From the NCBI RefSeq assembly GCF_013466605.1, contig NZ_CP059162.1, positions 3,472,001 through 3,536,000 on the forward strand: a stretch of 64,000 nucleotides of DNA. Reading direction: 5' to 3'. Source of the stretch: Pseudomonas chlororaphis subsp. aurantiaca. GTDB lineage: Bacteria; Pseudomonadota; Gammaproteobacteria; Pseudomonadales; Pseudomonadaceae. Shown piece after piece: positions 1 through 8,224 of this stretch (the stretch's first letter is position 1; every line of letters begins with the position of its first letter). Below the pieces are notes generated by a model that was not told where the DNA came from, ran no database searches, and was given only the letters and a program-made list of their open reading frames with translations. Position numbers and translations under genes: made by a program.

Positions 1-2
1 AC

Positions 3-41
3 GCGCTGTATCAGGTGCCCTGCAGCCTGCTGGCGCTGTAG
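3..41 (+). CDS. C-terminal tail of an upstream gene (partial)
   Basis: An open frame enters from the left edge and ends at a TAG at 39-41, giving the last 12 residues ALYQVPCSLLAL. It lies just upstream of the next gene in the same direction. Too little is present to name the family. It may not be the true frame. Confidence 0.35.
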   Translation, partial: ALYQVPCSLLAL

Positions 42-64
42 CCGGGCGCCTTGGGAGGTGAGAC

Positions 65-751
65 ATGAGCGAATATCCGTCATTGCAGATGACCCTGCGC
101 AACCGCCAGGCCGCCGGGCAAGGGCTGGTTGCGCCGTTGCAGAAATACAGTCGCCGGCCCGAGGTGATCGTGCTGGCGTTGCCCCGGGGCGGGGTGCCGG
201 TGGCCTGGGAAATCGCCCGGGCCCTGGAGGTGCGGCTGGACCTGATGCTGGTGCGCAAGCTCGGCGTGCCCGGCCATGAAGAACTGGCGATGGGCGCCAT
301 CGCCAGCGGCGGCATTCGTATCCTCAATCAGGACGTCCTGAGCGGCCATCACCTCGGTGATGCCGCGCTGCAAGCGGTGACCGTACGGGAAACCCAGGAG
401 TTGCAGCGCCGCGAGCGGGTCTACCGCGGCGACCGGGCCGTGCCCGACCTGCGTGGCCAGGTGGTGATCCTGGTGGACGACGGGCTGGCCACTGGTGCCT
501 CGATGCACGCCGCGGTACAGGCCACGCGCCTGCAGCACCCGGCGCGGATAGTGGTGGCCGTGCCCCTGGCGCCGCAGGAAACCGTGGACACCCTGAGTTT
601 CGAGGTCGACGAGCTGATCTGCCCGATCACACCGCTGTGGTTCGTGTCGATCGGCAACGGCTATGCGGACTTTGCCCAGACCTCGGACGAGGAGGTGATC
701 GAACTGCTGCAGCGCGCCTGGCAGCGGCCGTGCGAAAGCGCTGCGGCATGA
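65..751 (+). CDS. Phosphoribosyltransferase family protein
   Basis: A 228-residue protein of the type I phosphoribosyltransferase fold. The PRPP-binding signature is residues 134-146 (VILVDDGLATGAS, two acidic residues then the glycine-rich loop), and residues 38-47 (ALPRGGVPVA) form the pyrophosphate loop usual in this subgroup. The enzyme is expected in the cytoplasm; the substrate base cannot be read from the sequence, and stand-alone members of this type are annotated only as predicted phosphoribosyltransferases. The ATG follows a strong GGGAGGTGAG ribosome site. The gene could be cotranscribed with the truncated gene at the left edge, 23 bases away. Confidence 0.9.
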   Translation: MSEYPSLQMTLRNRQAAGQGLVAPLQKYSRRPEVIVLALPRGGVPVAWEIARALEVRLDLMLVRKLGVPGHEELAMGAIASGGIRILNQDVLSGHHLGDAALQAVTVRETQELQRRERVYRGDRAVPDLRGQVVILVDDGLATGASMHAAVQATRLQHPARIVVAVPLAPQETVDTLSFEVDELICPITPLWFVSIGNGYADFAQTSDEEVIELLQRAWQRPCESAAA

Positions 752-908
752 GCGTCTCGGCGGCCTGAAACCGGGTGCGCCGGAACCAAAACCCTGGTTG
801 CCCCTCCAAGCTGTGCCCGGCGCTGCGCGCAGGCCGGGCGAGGGATCCATGGGCGAAGGATTTTTGCCATTGAGGTGACGACCGCAACGGTCCGACACAG
901 GGCAAAAC

Positions 909-1808
909 ATGAAACGAGGCTTCAAGGTTCTCTGCGCAGTGCTACTCGCCGCCGGCCTGGCCGGTTGCATCGCTGCCCCCATCGAAATGACCGCGCAGAC
1001 CGAACAACGCCTGCGCGCCCAGGCGCCAATCCGCTTTCTGCTGACCTTCGACGACGGCCCCAGCGCTTCCAGCTTCTACAACCCGACCGAACGGGTGCTC
1101 GACGACCTGCTCGACAACCCGCTGCAGCCGGCGATCAAGGCGGTGTTCTTCGTCCAGACCCGCGCCTCGCGGGCCGGCGGCAGCGACATAGGGCGGCGGA
1201 TAATGGCCCGCGAGCACGCCGAGGGCCATGTGCTGGGCTTTCATACCGCCACGCCGAGGCACACCAACCATCGCTCGCTCGACCCACAGGAGCTGGAGAC
1301 GTCCCTGAACGACGGCAGCGCCGATATCGCGCTGATCACCGGCGTGCCGCCGAGCCTGGTGCGCCCGCCATTCTGGAACTACGACAAGCGCACCTTCGCC
1401 GCCTACCAACGGCATGGCCTGCATGTGCTGCTGACCGACCTCAGCGCCAACGACGGCAAGGTCTGGGGTTTCAACGCCAGCCCACGGCGCAGGGCCAACA
1501 TGCTGCGCCAGCTGTCGGAGGTGCGCGAACGCATTGCCCTGGGCCAGCTGCCGACGGTGGATGGAGCGATCCCGGTGGTGGTGACCTTCCACGACCTCAA
1601 TCGCTACACCGCCCGGCATACCCGGGAATACCTGCAGATCCTGCTCGACAGCGCCCAGGCCACCGGCCTTCGGACCGCGCCCAAGCCGTTCTACGACGAT
1701 ACCGCGGCGCTGCAACGGGCGGTCATGGCCCGTACCGTCAGCAACAGCGAGCAACCGGTGCGGTTGCCGGGGCTGTGGAACTGGCTGTGGGACAGGAATT
1801 CCCATTGA
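909..1808 (+). CDS. Polysaccharide deacetylase family lipoprotein
   Basis: A 299-residue NodB-fold protein. It begins with a lipoprotein signal ending in LAGC (Cys20), so it should be anchored to an envelope membrane. NodB motif 1 is TFDDGP at residues 46-51. His112 and the downstream HTNH (118-121) fit motif 2, the metal-binding His pair, and RPPFWNYD is motif 3. These residues predict a metal-dependent N- or O-deacetylase acting on an envelope or extracellular sugar polymer, substrate unknown. It is 157 bases from the previous gene and so probably has its own promoter. Confidence 0.88.
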   Translation: MKRGFKVLCAVLLAAGLAGCIAAPIEMTAQTEQRLRAQAPIRFLLTFDDGPSASSFYNPTERVLDDLLDNPLQPAIKAVFFVQTRASRAGGSDIGRRIMAREHAEGHVLGFHTATPRHTNHRSLDPQELETSLNDGSADIALITGVPPSLVRPPFWNYDKRTFAAYQRHGLHVLLTDLSANDGKVWGFNASPRRRANMLRQLSEVRERIALGQLPTVDGAIPVVVTFHDLNRYTARHTREYLQILLDSAQATGLRTAPKPFYDDTAALQRAVMARTVSNSEQPVRLPGLWNWLWDRNSH

Positions 1809-2003
1809 GCAGGCGTGACCGTTCGCATGGGACAAGACATGACCGTCGGTCCGCCAATGCCTTGCCAGGATCGAATAAATCTCTGGTTTTACAGTCACAT
1901 GGGTGGTTGCAGGCGCCGGCGCCGCCGGTTCGCACAGGGCCTGCTGCGTTGCCGGGCAGCTTTGCCAACCCATCGTTCTGACCCAGGTTCTAGGACACTT
2001 CCC

Positions 2004-2246
2004 ATGAAGCGACTCGCGACACTCACCCTGACCCTTTGCTCCACGCTGCTGCTGGGTGGCTGCTACCCCCATTGGGACGACGGCCGGCGCTACGATCGCG
2101 ACCATGACGGCTGGCGCGACCACAGTCGTTATGACCGCGACTACTACCGCGACCGCGATCATGACGACGACCGTTACGACCGCCGCTACGACCGGCGGGA
2201 CAAGGATGGGCGCTATCGTCGCGACCATGACGACGATGATGATTGA
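2004..2246 (+). CDS. Small Asp/Arg/Tyr-rich lipoprotein
   Basis: An 80-residue protein. The first 20 residues are a lipoprotein signal with lipobox LLGGC (Cys20). The remainder is almost entirely Asp, Arg, Tyr and His in short repeats of the RYDRD and RDHDD type, ending in five Asp residues. Such a tail is likely disordered and could bind divalent metals or polyanions, but no function is known to me. ATG 2004 is chosen because the signal peptide starts there; the open frame extends upstream without a plausible start. A bidirectional terminator follows. Confidence 0.8.
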   Translation: MKRLATLTLTLCSTLLLGGCYPHWDDGRRYDRDHDGWRDHSRYDRDYYRDRDHDDDRYDRRYDRRDKDGRYRRDHDDDDD

Positions 2247-2272
2247 GTCGCAGGGCGATTTTCGCCCGATAT

Positions 2273-2300
2273 GACAACGGCGCCCTTGGGCGCCGTTGTC
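2273..2300. terminator. Bidirectional hairpin terminator
   Basis: A perfect 12-bp stem (GACAACGGCGCC / GGCGCCGTTGTC) with loop CTTG lies between the small lipoprotein gene and the convergent cupin gene. Its position suits termination from both sides; the T-tract on each side is short. Confidence 0.75.
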
Positions 2301-2314
2301 GTTTGTGCCGGGCG

Positions 2315-3040
2315 TTACTTCACCGCATAGAACTTGCGCACATAGGCCGTGCTGTGCCACGCGCAGGGCGTGCCCTGGGCAACGAACAGCGTAGCGCCGG
2401 GGCCGGCGGTCAGTCGGCTGCCATCCGCGCCCTCGAGGGTCACGCTGCCTTCCACCAGGTGCATCAGCTCATGGAGCTTGTGGGGCCGGCCATGGCGGCG
2501 GTAAGGCGTGGAGTCCCAGACACCGATCCGCAGGTCGCAGGCGTCGTCCTCGAAGGCGTTGCGCGAGCGGCATTGCGGTTCCGGGCCGATCAGGATCTGC
2601 GGCTCGGGGGCCGCCGAAGGCGAGAGCATGGCCCGCGGGTCAAGCAGCGTCAGGCCCGGTTCGGCGCCCGCGGCAGCGCGTTTCACTGCGCAGAAGGCCC
2701 AGAGCGTGCCGGGTTCGGCCTCGAGCTTGAAGGTGCTGCCGCGGCCGATCACCGCGCTGGCGCCCGGGGCCAGTTCCAGGGCCGGTTCCCCAGACGGTCC
2801 GGCGCTGTAGAGCAGCACCTTGCCGGCGTGCACCACGAGCATTTCGATGTGGGGGAAATCCTCGATGGCAAAACTTGCGCTGGTGCGCACGACACCGGCG
2901 GCAATCCCGTCGCTGCCGGTGTAGGCGACCAGCCGATCGGCGCCGAAAGGGTCGTGGCTGCCCAGGGCAGCGGGGGTGAACAGGCTGGCGTCGAAGCGAC
3001 CGTCGGCGCCTGCCAGCAGCAAAGCGGCGGGTGTGGACAT
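2315..3040 (-). CDS. Bicupin domain protein
   Basis: A 241-residue protein with two cupin halves. The N-terminal half (about 60-120) carries IEMLVVHAGKVLL and a GRGSTF turn. The C-terminal half (about 185-240) has HELMHLVEGSVTL followed by a tail resembling the Cupin_3 ending (CAWHSTAYVRKFYAV). Proteins of this type are small-molecule enzymes or sensors. It is downstream of the GNAT gene (58-base gap) on the same strand, so the two probably form one unit, divergent from an aldehyde dehydrogenase. The reaction is unknown. Confidence 0.82.
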   Translation of the reverse strand: MSTPAALLLAGADGRFDASLFTPAALGSHDPFGADRLVAYTGSDGIAAGVVRTSASFAIEDFPHIEMLVVHAGKVLLYSAGPSGEPALELAPGASAVIGRGSTFKLEAEPGTLWAFCAVKRAAAGAEPGLTLLDPRAMLSPSAAPEPQILIGPEPQCRSRNAFEDDACDLRIGVWDSTPYRRHGRPHKLHELMHLVEGSVTLEGADGSRLTAGPGATLFVAQGTPCAWHSTAYVRKFYAVK

Positions 3041-3098
3041 ACAGATAACTCTCTGGGGGGGGAAGGTGCCGCGCGGCGGGCGCCCGCGGCGTTGTGGA

Positions 3099-3956
3099 TC
3101 AGCCGATGGCCTGGGTCACCAGGGCGAACTGGCGAACGCCGCCAAGCGCCCGGGGCGGAGTGCCGCGGGCCATCTGCGCGACCTGGTCGACCTGTTTCAG
3201 GCCAGCGCTTTGCAGCCAGTCGGCCAGGCCGCAGTCGGCCGGAATATCGATGCGCACGAAGGCATCGGGAACCTTGCTCAGCAGGCTGGCGATCATCTGC
3301 CGGGCCTGCTCGGGGTTTTCCGCAATCACCGGGCCGATGCAGCGACCACGGCCGAACGGCCGCAGCAGGGCGAAGGCGCGCAACTGGCCATCGCGCTCGA
3401 TGCCGACGCCGTGCTCGACCACCGCGAACAGGTCTTCCAGTACCTGCTGGCGGTCCAGGCCGCTGCCGGCGTTGGCCAGGCTCAGTTGGCGCAGGCGGTC
3501 GGCCTTGCGCAGCGGCCGGCAGCTTTCGCCGGCGGGCAGGGCGCCGACCTCAGGCACCCGCGCCTGGCCCTGATGCTGCTGGATCATGCCGAACTCGACG
3601 AAGCCCTGGCTGGCATACAGCGGCGCGCCGGCCAGGGTGGCGTTGAGGATCGGCGTGCGCGACTCGCAGGCGTGCAGGGCCTTTTCCATCAGGGCGCGGC
3701 CGATGCCCTGGCCCTGGTAGTCGTTGCTGACGATCACCAGGCCGATGGTGGCGTAGTCGCCCTGGAGGCAGGCGAAAGCGCTGCCGATCAGGCGCTCGCC
3801 GTCTTCCACCACGAAGCCCTGGCTGACCCGCTGCAACATCGCCCAGTCCTCCAGGCGATGGGGCCACTTCAATTGCACCGACAGGGCGTGGGCCGCCGGC
3901 AGGTCGGCGACAGTCATCGGGCGGTACACATAAGCGGGGCGAGGGGTGGCGGACAT
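3099..3956 (-). CDS. GNAT family N-acetyltransferase (two-domain)
   Basis: A 285-residue protein. The N-terminal GNAT domain contains the acetyl-CoA pyrophosphate loop QGQGIGR at residues 81-87 after the beta-4 segment IGLVIV. The C-terminal half matches in general form the second GNAT-like domain found in this class (Acetyltransf_18 type). ATG 3956 is preferred over one 23 codons upstream because GGAG lies at the right distance before it. The acceptor substrate is unknown. It leads a two-gene unit with the cupin gene. Confidence 0.85.
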   Translation of the reverse strand: MSATPRPAYVYRPMTVADLPAAHALSVQLKWPHRLEDWAMLQRVSQGFVVEDGERLIGSAFACLQGDYATIGLVIVSNDYQGQGIGRALMEKALHACESRTPILNATLAGAPLYASQGFVEFGMIQQHQGQARVPEVGALPAGESCRPLRKADRLRQLSLANAGSGLDRQQVLEDLFAVVEHGVGIERDGQLRAFALLRPFGRGRCIGPVIAENPEQARQMIASLLSKVPDAFVRIDIPADCGLADWLQSAGLKQVDQVAQMARGTPPRALGGVRQFALVTQAIG

Positions 3957-4115
3957 GGCAAGACTCCGTGGAAAAGATAAGCGCGATCGCCGGCTTTGCT
4001 GTGCGGCGATGCGTCTGTATCCCATCTGCGCCGAGACCTGGCAAGAGCCCGGCAGCGATTCGGCAGAATCCCTAAAAGAGCGGCCGGCAGACCACAGTAA
4101 CTACTTAAAAGGGGC

Positions 4116-4200
4116 ATAAGGTCGGCAGCAAATGCTTGCGCTTTTTTCCTAGGATGGAGGCCTGGTTTTCACCGGCCGGACCGGCCTTCGCCGACCTTAT
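4116..4200. promoter_or_regulatory. Long-spaced inverted repeat in a divergent promoter region
   Basis: ATAAGGTCGGC at 4116-4126 is the exact reverse complement of GCCGACCTTAT at 4190-4200; the spacer is 63 bases. A second nested inverted repeat, GGCCGG-A-CCGGCC, lies at 4174-4186. The region separates the divergent GNAT and aldehyde dehydrogenase genes. A paired operator is one reading; no regulator is encoded next to it. Confidence 0.55.
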
Positions 4201-4223
4201 TGCCGCCTTTAGTGGAGTACTCC

Positions 4224-5696
4224 ATGGATAGCTTCGATCCTCGTCTTGTCGCTGTGCGCAGCGCTCATTTCATCGCCGGCCAGTACCGCGACGCCGCGCC
4301 CGGGCTGGAAGTCTCGCGCCCGTCGGACGGCCAGGCCTATGGGCAGTTGCCGATCGCCGACGCCGAATGGGTGGACGAGGCGGTGAACAATGCCTGGCAG
4401 GCATTAGTCCGCTCCGACTGGGCCAGCCGTCCGCCCCGGGAGCGGGCGCGGGTGATGCGGCGCTGGGCCGACCTGGTGGAAGCCGACGCGGCGATCCTCG
4501 CGCCGCTGGAGGCGGTGGGTTCGACCCGTCCGCACCAGGACGTGATCGCCTGGGACATTCCTTATGTCGCCGAAGGCATCCGCTTTTTCGCCGAGCTGGC
4601 GGACAAGCACGGCGGTTCGCTGGCCGCCACCCAGACCAACCGCCTGGGCATGCAGATCGCCGAACCCTATGGGGTGATCGCCGCTATCGCGCCGTGGAAT
4701 TTCCCGCTGAGCATGGCCTCGTGGAAAGTCGCCCCGGCCCTGGCCGCCGGTAACGCGGTGGTGCTCAAGCCGTCGGAACTGACGCCGTACTCCAGCCTGC
4801 GTTTCGCCGAACTGGCGCTGCAAGCGGGGATCCCGGCGGGCATCTTCAACGTGGTACAGGGCGACGGCCAGGTCACTGGCGATGCCCTGTGTCGCCATCC
4901 GCGGGTGGCCAAGGTGACCTTTACCGGTTCCACCGCCACCGGTTCGAGCATCATGTCCACCTGTGCCCTGGTCGGACCCAAGCCGGTGACCCTGGAGCTG
5001 GGCGGCAAGAGCCCGCAACTGGTGTTCGCCGACGTGCCGGACATCGCCAGGACCGCGCGCACCGTGGCCATGGCCATTACCGGCAACGCCGGGCAGGTCT
5101 GCGTCTCCGGTTCGCGGCTGCTGATCGAGCGCTCGATCATGCAGCCCTTCGTCGAGCACCTGCGGACGTACTTCGAACAATTGCGCCCGGGGCCGACCTG
5201 GTCGTCGACCAGCACGCTGTCGCCGATCATTTCCCGGCAGCAGGCCAACCGCATCGACGGCATCGTCCAGCGTTCGCGCCAGGCCGGCGCCGAGGTGCTC
5301 TGTGGCGGCGGCTTGTTCGATGGCCTGGGCGGCGCCTACTACCAGCCGACCCTGCTGACCGGCCTGGACAACGGCAACCCGGCGGTCTGCGAGGAGATCT
5401 TCGGCCCGGTGCTGACGGTGCAGGCCTTCGACGATGAAGCCGAGGCCCTGGGCCTGGCCGAGCACGCCACCTACGGCCTGGCCGCCGGGGTGCACACCGC
5501 CGACATCAACCGCGCCCTGCGCCTGGTCCGGCGCCTGGAGGCCGGCACGGTGTGGGTCAACCGCTACGGGCGCAGCAACGACTACATCCTGCCCACCGGC
5601 GGCTACAAGCGTTCCGGCATCGGCAAGGACCTGGGGCGCGAAGCCTTCGAGGCCAACCTGCGCTTCAAGAGTGTGCTGATCGATATCGCCGGCTGA
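4224..5696 (+). CDS. NAD(P)-dependent aldehyde dehydrogenase
   Basis: A 490-residue member of the ALDH superfamily, full length. The oxyanion Asn is in PWNF (Asn159), the general base Glu258 is in LELGG and the nucleophile Cys293 is in GQVC. It oxidises an aldehyde to the acid with NAD(P); the substrate is not determined by these motifs. ATG 4224 is chosen over TTG 4200 because GGAG lies six bases before it. It is divergent from the GNAT-cupin pair and followed by a terminator, so it is probably a single-gene unit. Confidence 0.92.
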   Translation: MDSFDPRLVAVRSAHFIAGQYRDAAPGLEVSRPSDGQAYGQLPIADAEWVDEAVNNAWQALVRSDWASRPPRERARVMRRWADLVEADAAILAPLEAVGSTRPHQDVIAWDIPYVAEGIRFFAELADKHGGSLAATQTNRLGMQIAEPYGVIAAIAPWNFPLSMASWKVAPALAAGNAVVLKPSELTPYSSLRFAELALQAGIPAGIFNVVQGDGQVTGDALCRHPRVAKVTFTGSTATGSSIMSTCALVGPKPVTLELGGKSPQLVFADVPDIARTARTVAMAITGNAGQVCVSGSRLLIERSIMQPFVEHLRTYFEQLRPGPTWSSTSTLSPIISRQQANRIDGIVQRSRQAGAEVLCGGGLFDGLGGAYYQPTLLTGLDNGNPAVCEEIFGPVLTVQAFDDEAEALGLAEHATYGLAAGVHTADINRALRLVRRLEAGTVWVNRYGRSNDYILPTGGYKRSGIGKDLGREAFEANLRFKSVLIDIAG

Positions 5697-6149
5697 AAGC
5701 CATGACCGGCAGGCGGCGGGTGAGCGGGGCGGTACGAAGTATGCATTGAACCTTCCGGCGCGGCCGAAGGCCGGCCGCCACCGGTTGGGGATTGACCGGG
5801 ACACACTCTGCGATTCAGCGAAACGGGCGCTTCCAGACGGGGGCGCCCGTTTTTGTTGGGGGCGGCGCAGGTTCTGCGGCGGTCGGGCCCGGACTTGAGC
5901 CCCGGCGGCCGGAAAAGGTCCATAAAAGCGCATGAATACGGGCTTTGCCCAAGGCTGGCGCGCCCCGCAAAGTCTGCTGAGGGCACCCCGAAAAACGGTG
6001 GTTTGTATCGAGCAGCCCGCGCTTTTAACGCCATCTGCTGATTTCACGGTGTTGTAATGAAGCTGTGATTGCAACGCTGCATCAGGGCTCCGGCAGCCGC
6101 GCTCTTGCGTGTCACGCCATGACCTCAACGAACTTCAGGACCGCACTCA
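5697..6149. other. 453-base intergenic region
   Basis: It holds the terminator of the aldehyde dehydrogenase gene at 5821-5852. The rest should contain the promoter of the HAD-led operon that starts at 6150. I see no convincing small gene or operator in it. Confidence 0.5.
5821..5854 (+). terminator. Rho-independent terminator
   Basis: A 10-bp perfect stem (AAACGGGCGC / GCGCCCGTTT) with a 12-base loop, followed by a short T-run. It lies 125 bases after the aldehyde dehydrogenase stop. Confidence 0.75.
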
Positions 6150-6818
6150 ATGAGCTTTCTTCGTCCCAAATTCATTACGTTCGACTGCTACGGTACGCTG
6201 ACCAACTTCCACATGGGCACCATGACCCGCGAGCTGTTCGCCGACCGCGTCAGCCCCGAGCAGATGGACCAGTTCGTCAAGGACTTCTCGGCCTATCGCC
6301 TGGACCAGGTCATGGGCGACTGGAGGCCCTACGACGAGATCCTCAAGACCGCGCTGGCGCGGACCTGCAAGCGCTGGGGCGTCGAGTACCGTGACGAAAG
6401 CCAGCTGTACTACGACGCGGTGCCGACCTGGGGGCCCCATCCCGACGTGCCGGCCGGCCTGTCGAAGATCGCCGACAAGATCCCCCTGGTGATTTTCTCC
6501 AACGCCAGCGACAGCCAGATCATGTCCAACGTCGACAAGCTCGGCGCGCCGTTCCACAAGGTCTTCACCGCCGAACAGGCCCAGGCCTACAAGCCACGCC
6601 TGGCGGCCTTCGAGTTCATGCTCGACAACCTCGGCTGCGGCCCGCAAGACATCCTCCACGTGTCTTCCAGCTTCCGTTACGACCTGATGCCGGCCCACGA
6701 CATGAAGATCAAGCACAAGGCCTTCGTCGCCCGTGGCCACGAACAGCCGGCCAACGCCATCTATGGCTACCAGCAGATCCCGGACATCGGCGGCCTGGCC
6801 GCGCTGGTCGGTCTCTGA
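6150..6818 (+). CDS. HAD-superfamily hydrolase, haloacid dehalogenase type II-like
   Basis: A 222-residue protein of the L-2-haloacid dehalogenase-like branch. The nucleophile Asp12 is in FDCYGTL, motif II is FSNAS (Ser117), and the motif III Lys148 is in YKPR. The catalytic set is intact. True substrates may be phosphorylated or halogenated acids. An AGGA site precedes the ATG. It is the first gene of a long catabolic run, 42 bases before the DAO oxidase, which suggests joint expression; its role in the pathway is not clear. Confidence 0.87.
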   Translation: MSFLRPKFITFDCYGTLTNFHMGTMTRELFADRVSPEQMDQFVKDFSAYRLDQVMGDWRPYDEILKTALARTCKRWGVEYRDESQLYYDAVPTWGPHPDVPAGLSKIADKIPLVIFSNASDSQIMSNVDKLGAPFHKVFTAEQAQAYKPRLAAFEFMLDNLGCGPQDILHVSSSFRYDLMPAHDMKIKHKAFVARGHEQPANAIYGYQQIPDIGGLAALVGL

Positions 6819-6860
6819 TCGGTCATGGGCGCTCTTCAAGGCATGGTCAGGGAGTCAGGC

Positions 6861-8135
6861 ATGGGCAGTGAATCCTATTGGCTCGACAGTGCGCCGGCGT
6901 TCACCGGGGCACAGGCCGGCGCGTTGCCGGACAGCGTCGACGTGGCGATCGTCGGTGGCGGGTTCACCGGGCTGTCCGCGGCCCGTGCGCTGGCCATGAA
7001 GGGCGCCCGGGTGGTGGTGCTGGAGGCCGGCCGGGTGATCGGCGAAGCCTCCGGGCGCAACGGCGGCCAGTGCAACACCGGGGTGGCCCAGGATTATGCC
7101 GCCCTCAGCGCCAGCCTCGGCGCCGAGCGGGCACGGGCCTATTACCAGGCCTACGAGCGGGCGGTGCAGAGCGTCGTGGCGCTGGTGGAGCAGGAGGGCA
7201 TCGGTTGCGACCTCAAGCGCAACGGCAAGCTCAAGCTGGCGGCCAAGCCCCTGCATTACGAAGGGCTGGCGCGCACCTGCGAGCTGATTCGCCGCGAGGT
7301 CGATGCCGATGTCGAGTTGCTGTCCGCCGAGCAGGTGCGCGGCGAAGTCGATTCCGCCGGTTTTCACGGCGGCCTGTTGCAGCGCAACGGCGTGCAGATG
7401 CATGTCGGGCGCTTCGGCGTCGGCCTGGCGCAGGCGGCGGCGCGCCATGGCGCGCTGATCTATCAGGATTGCGCGGTCAAAGGCTGGCAGGGCAACAGTG
7501 GCGGCTACCGGCTCGACACCGCGCGCGGTTCGTTGCAGGCGCGGCAGATCCTGCTGGCCACCGGCGCCTGCCAGCATGGCGACCTCGGCTGGTACCGGCG
7601 GCGCATCGTGCCGGTGGGCAGCTTCGTGGTGACCACCGAGGTGCTGCCGCAAGCCCTGGTCGAGCGACTGCTGCCGCACCAGCGTTCCTATGTCACCAGC
7701 CGCACCATCGGCAACTACTTTCGCCTGACCCCGGACAGCCGCTTGCTGTTCGGCGGCCGGGCGCGTTTCGCCATGTCCAGCCCCAGCTCCGACGCCAAGA
7801 GCGGCAAGGTGCTGCAGGCGGCCATGGTGCAGATGTTCCCGCAACTGGCCGGGGTCGGGATCGACTACTGCTGGGGCGGGCTGGTGGACATGACCAGCGA
7901 CCGGCTACCCCGGGCCGGCGAACGCAACGGCATCTACCACGCCATGGGCTACAGCGGCCATGGCGTGCAGATGTCGGTGCACATGGGCCAGGTCATGGCC
8001 GAGGTCATGGACGGCAAGGCCAGCGCCAACCCCTGGCAAGACCTGGCGTGGCCGGCGATTCCCGGGCACTTCGGCAAGCCCTGGTTCCTGCCGCTGGTAG
8101 GCGCTTACTACCGCTTCCAGGACTATCTGCACTGA
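6861..8135 (+). CDS. FAD-dependent amine/amino-acid oxidase (DAO family)
   Basis: A 424-residue DAO-family flavoprotein. The dinucleotide-binding GGGFTG is at residues 32-37, followed by the EASGRNGGQ segment shared with gamma-glutamylputrescine oxidases. It should oxidise a primary or secondary amine, releasing an aldehyde or oxo-acid. ATG 6861 is preferred because GGGAG lies six bases before it; ATGs at 6825 and 6843 are alternatives. It sits between a HAD hydrolase and a solute-binding protein gene, which suggests the imported compound is an amine or N-substituted amino acid. Confidence 0.88.
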   Translation: MGSESYWLDSAPAFTGAQAGALPDSVDVAIVGGGFTGLSAARALAMKGARVVVLEAGRVIGEASGRNGGQCNTGVAQDYAALSASLGAERARAYYQAYERAVQSVVALVEQEGIGCDLKRNGKLKLAAKPLHYEGLARTCELIRREVDADVELLSAEQVRGEVDSAGFHGGLLQRNGVQMHVGRFGVGLAQAAARHGALIYQDCAVKGWQGNSGGYRLDTARGSLQARQILLATGACQHGDLGWYRRRIVPVGSFVVTTEVLPQALVERLLPHQRSYVTSRTIGNYFRLTPDSRLLFGGRARFAMSSPSSDAKSGKVLQAAMVQMFPQLAGVGIDYCWGGLVDMTSDRLPRAGERNGIYHAMGYSGHGVQMSVHMGQVMAEVMDGKASANPWQDLAWPAIPGHFGKPWFLPLVGAYYRFQDYLH

Positions 8136-8224
8136 GTTTGCTTCACCGTCGTTTTGCGTTTCCAGGACGCTCCGGTCAACCGCGAGCACTCGAGCCTTCT
8201 CATTATTCGACAGGTAGAACTGCT

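Noticed and set aside
3099..4025. Longer start for the GNAT gene (ATG at 4025)
   Set aside because: The extra 23 residues are Arg/Ser-rich and a good GGAG site marks ATG 3956.
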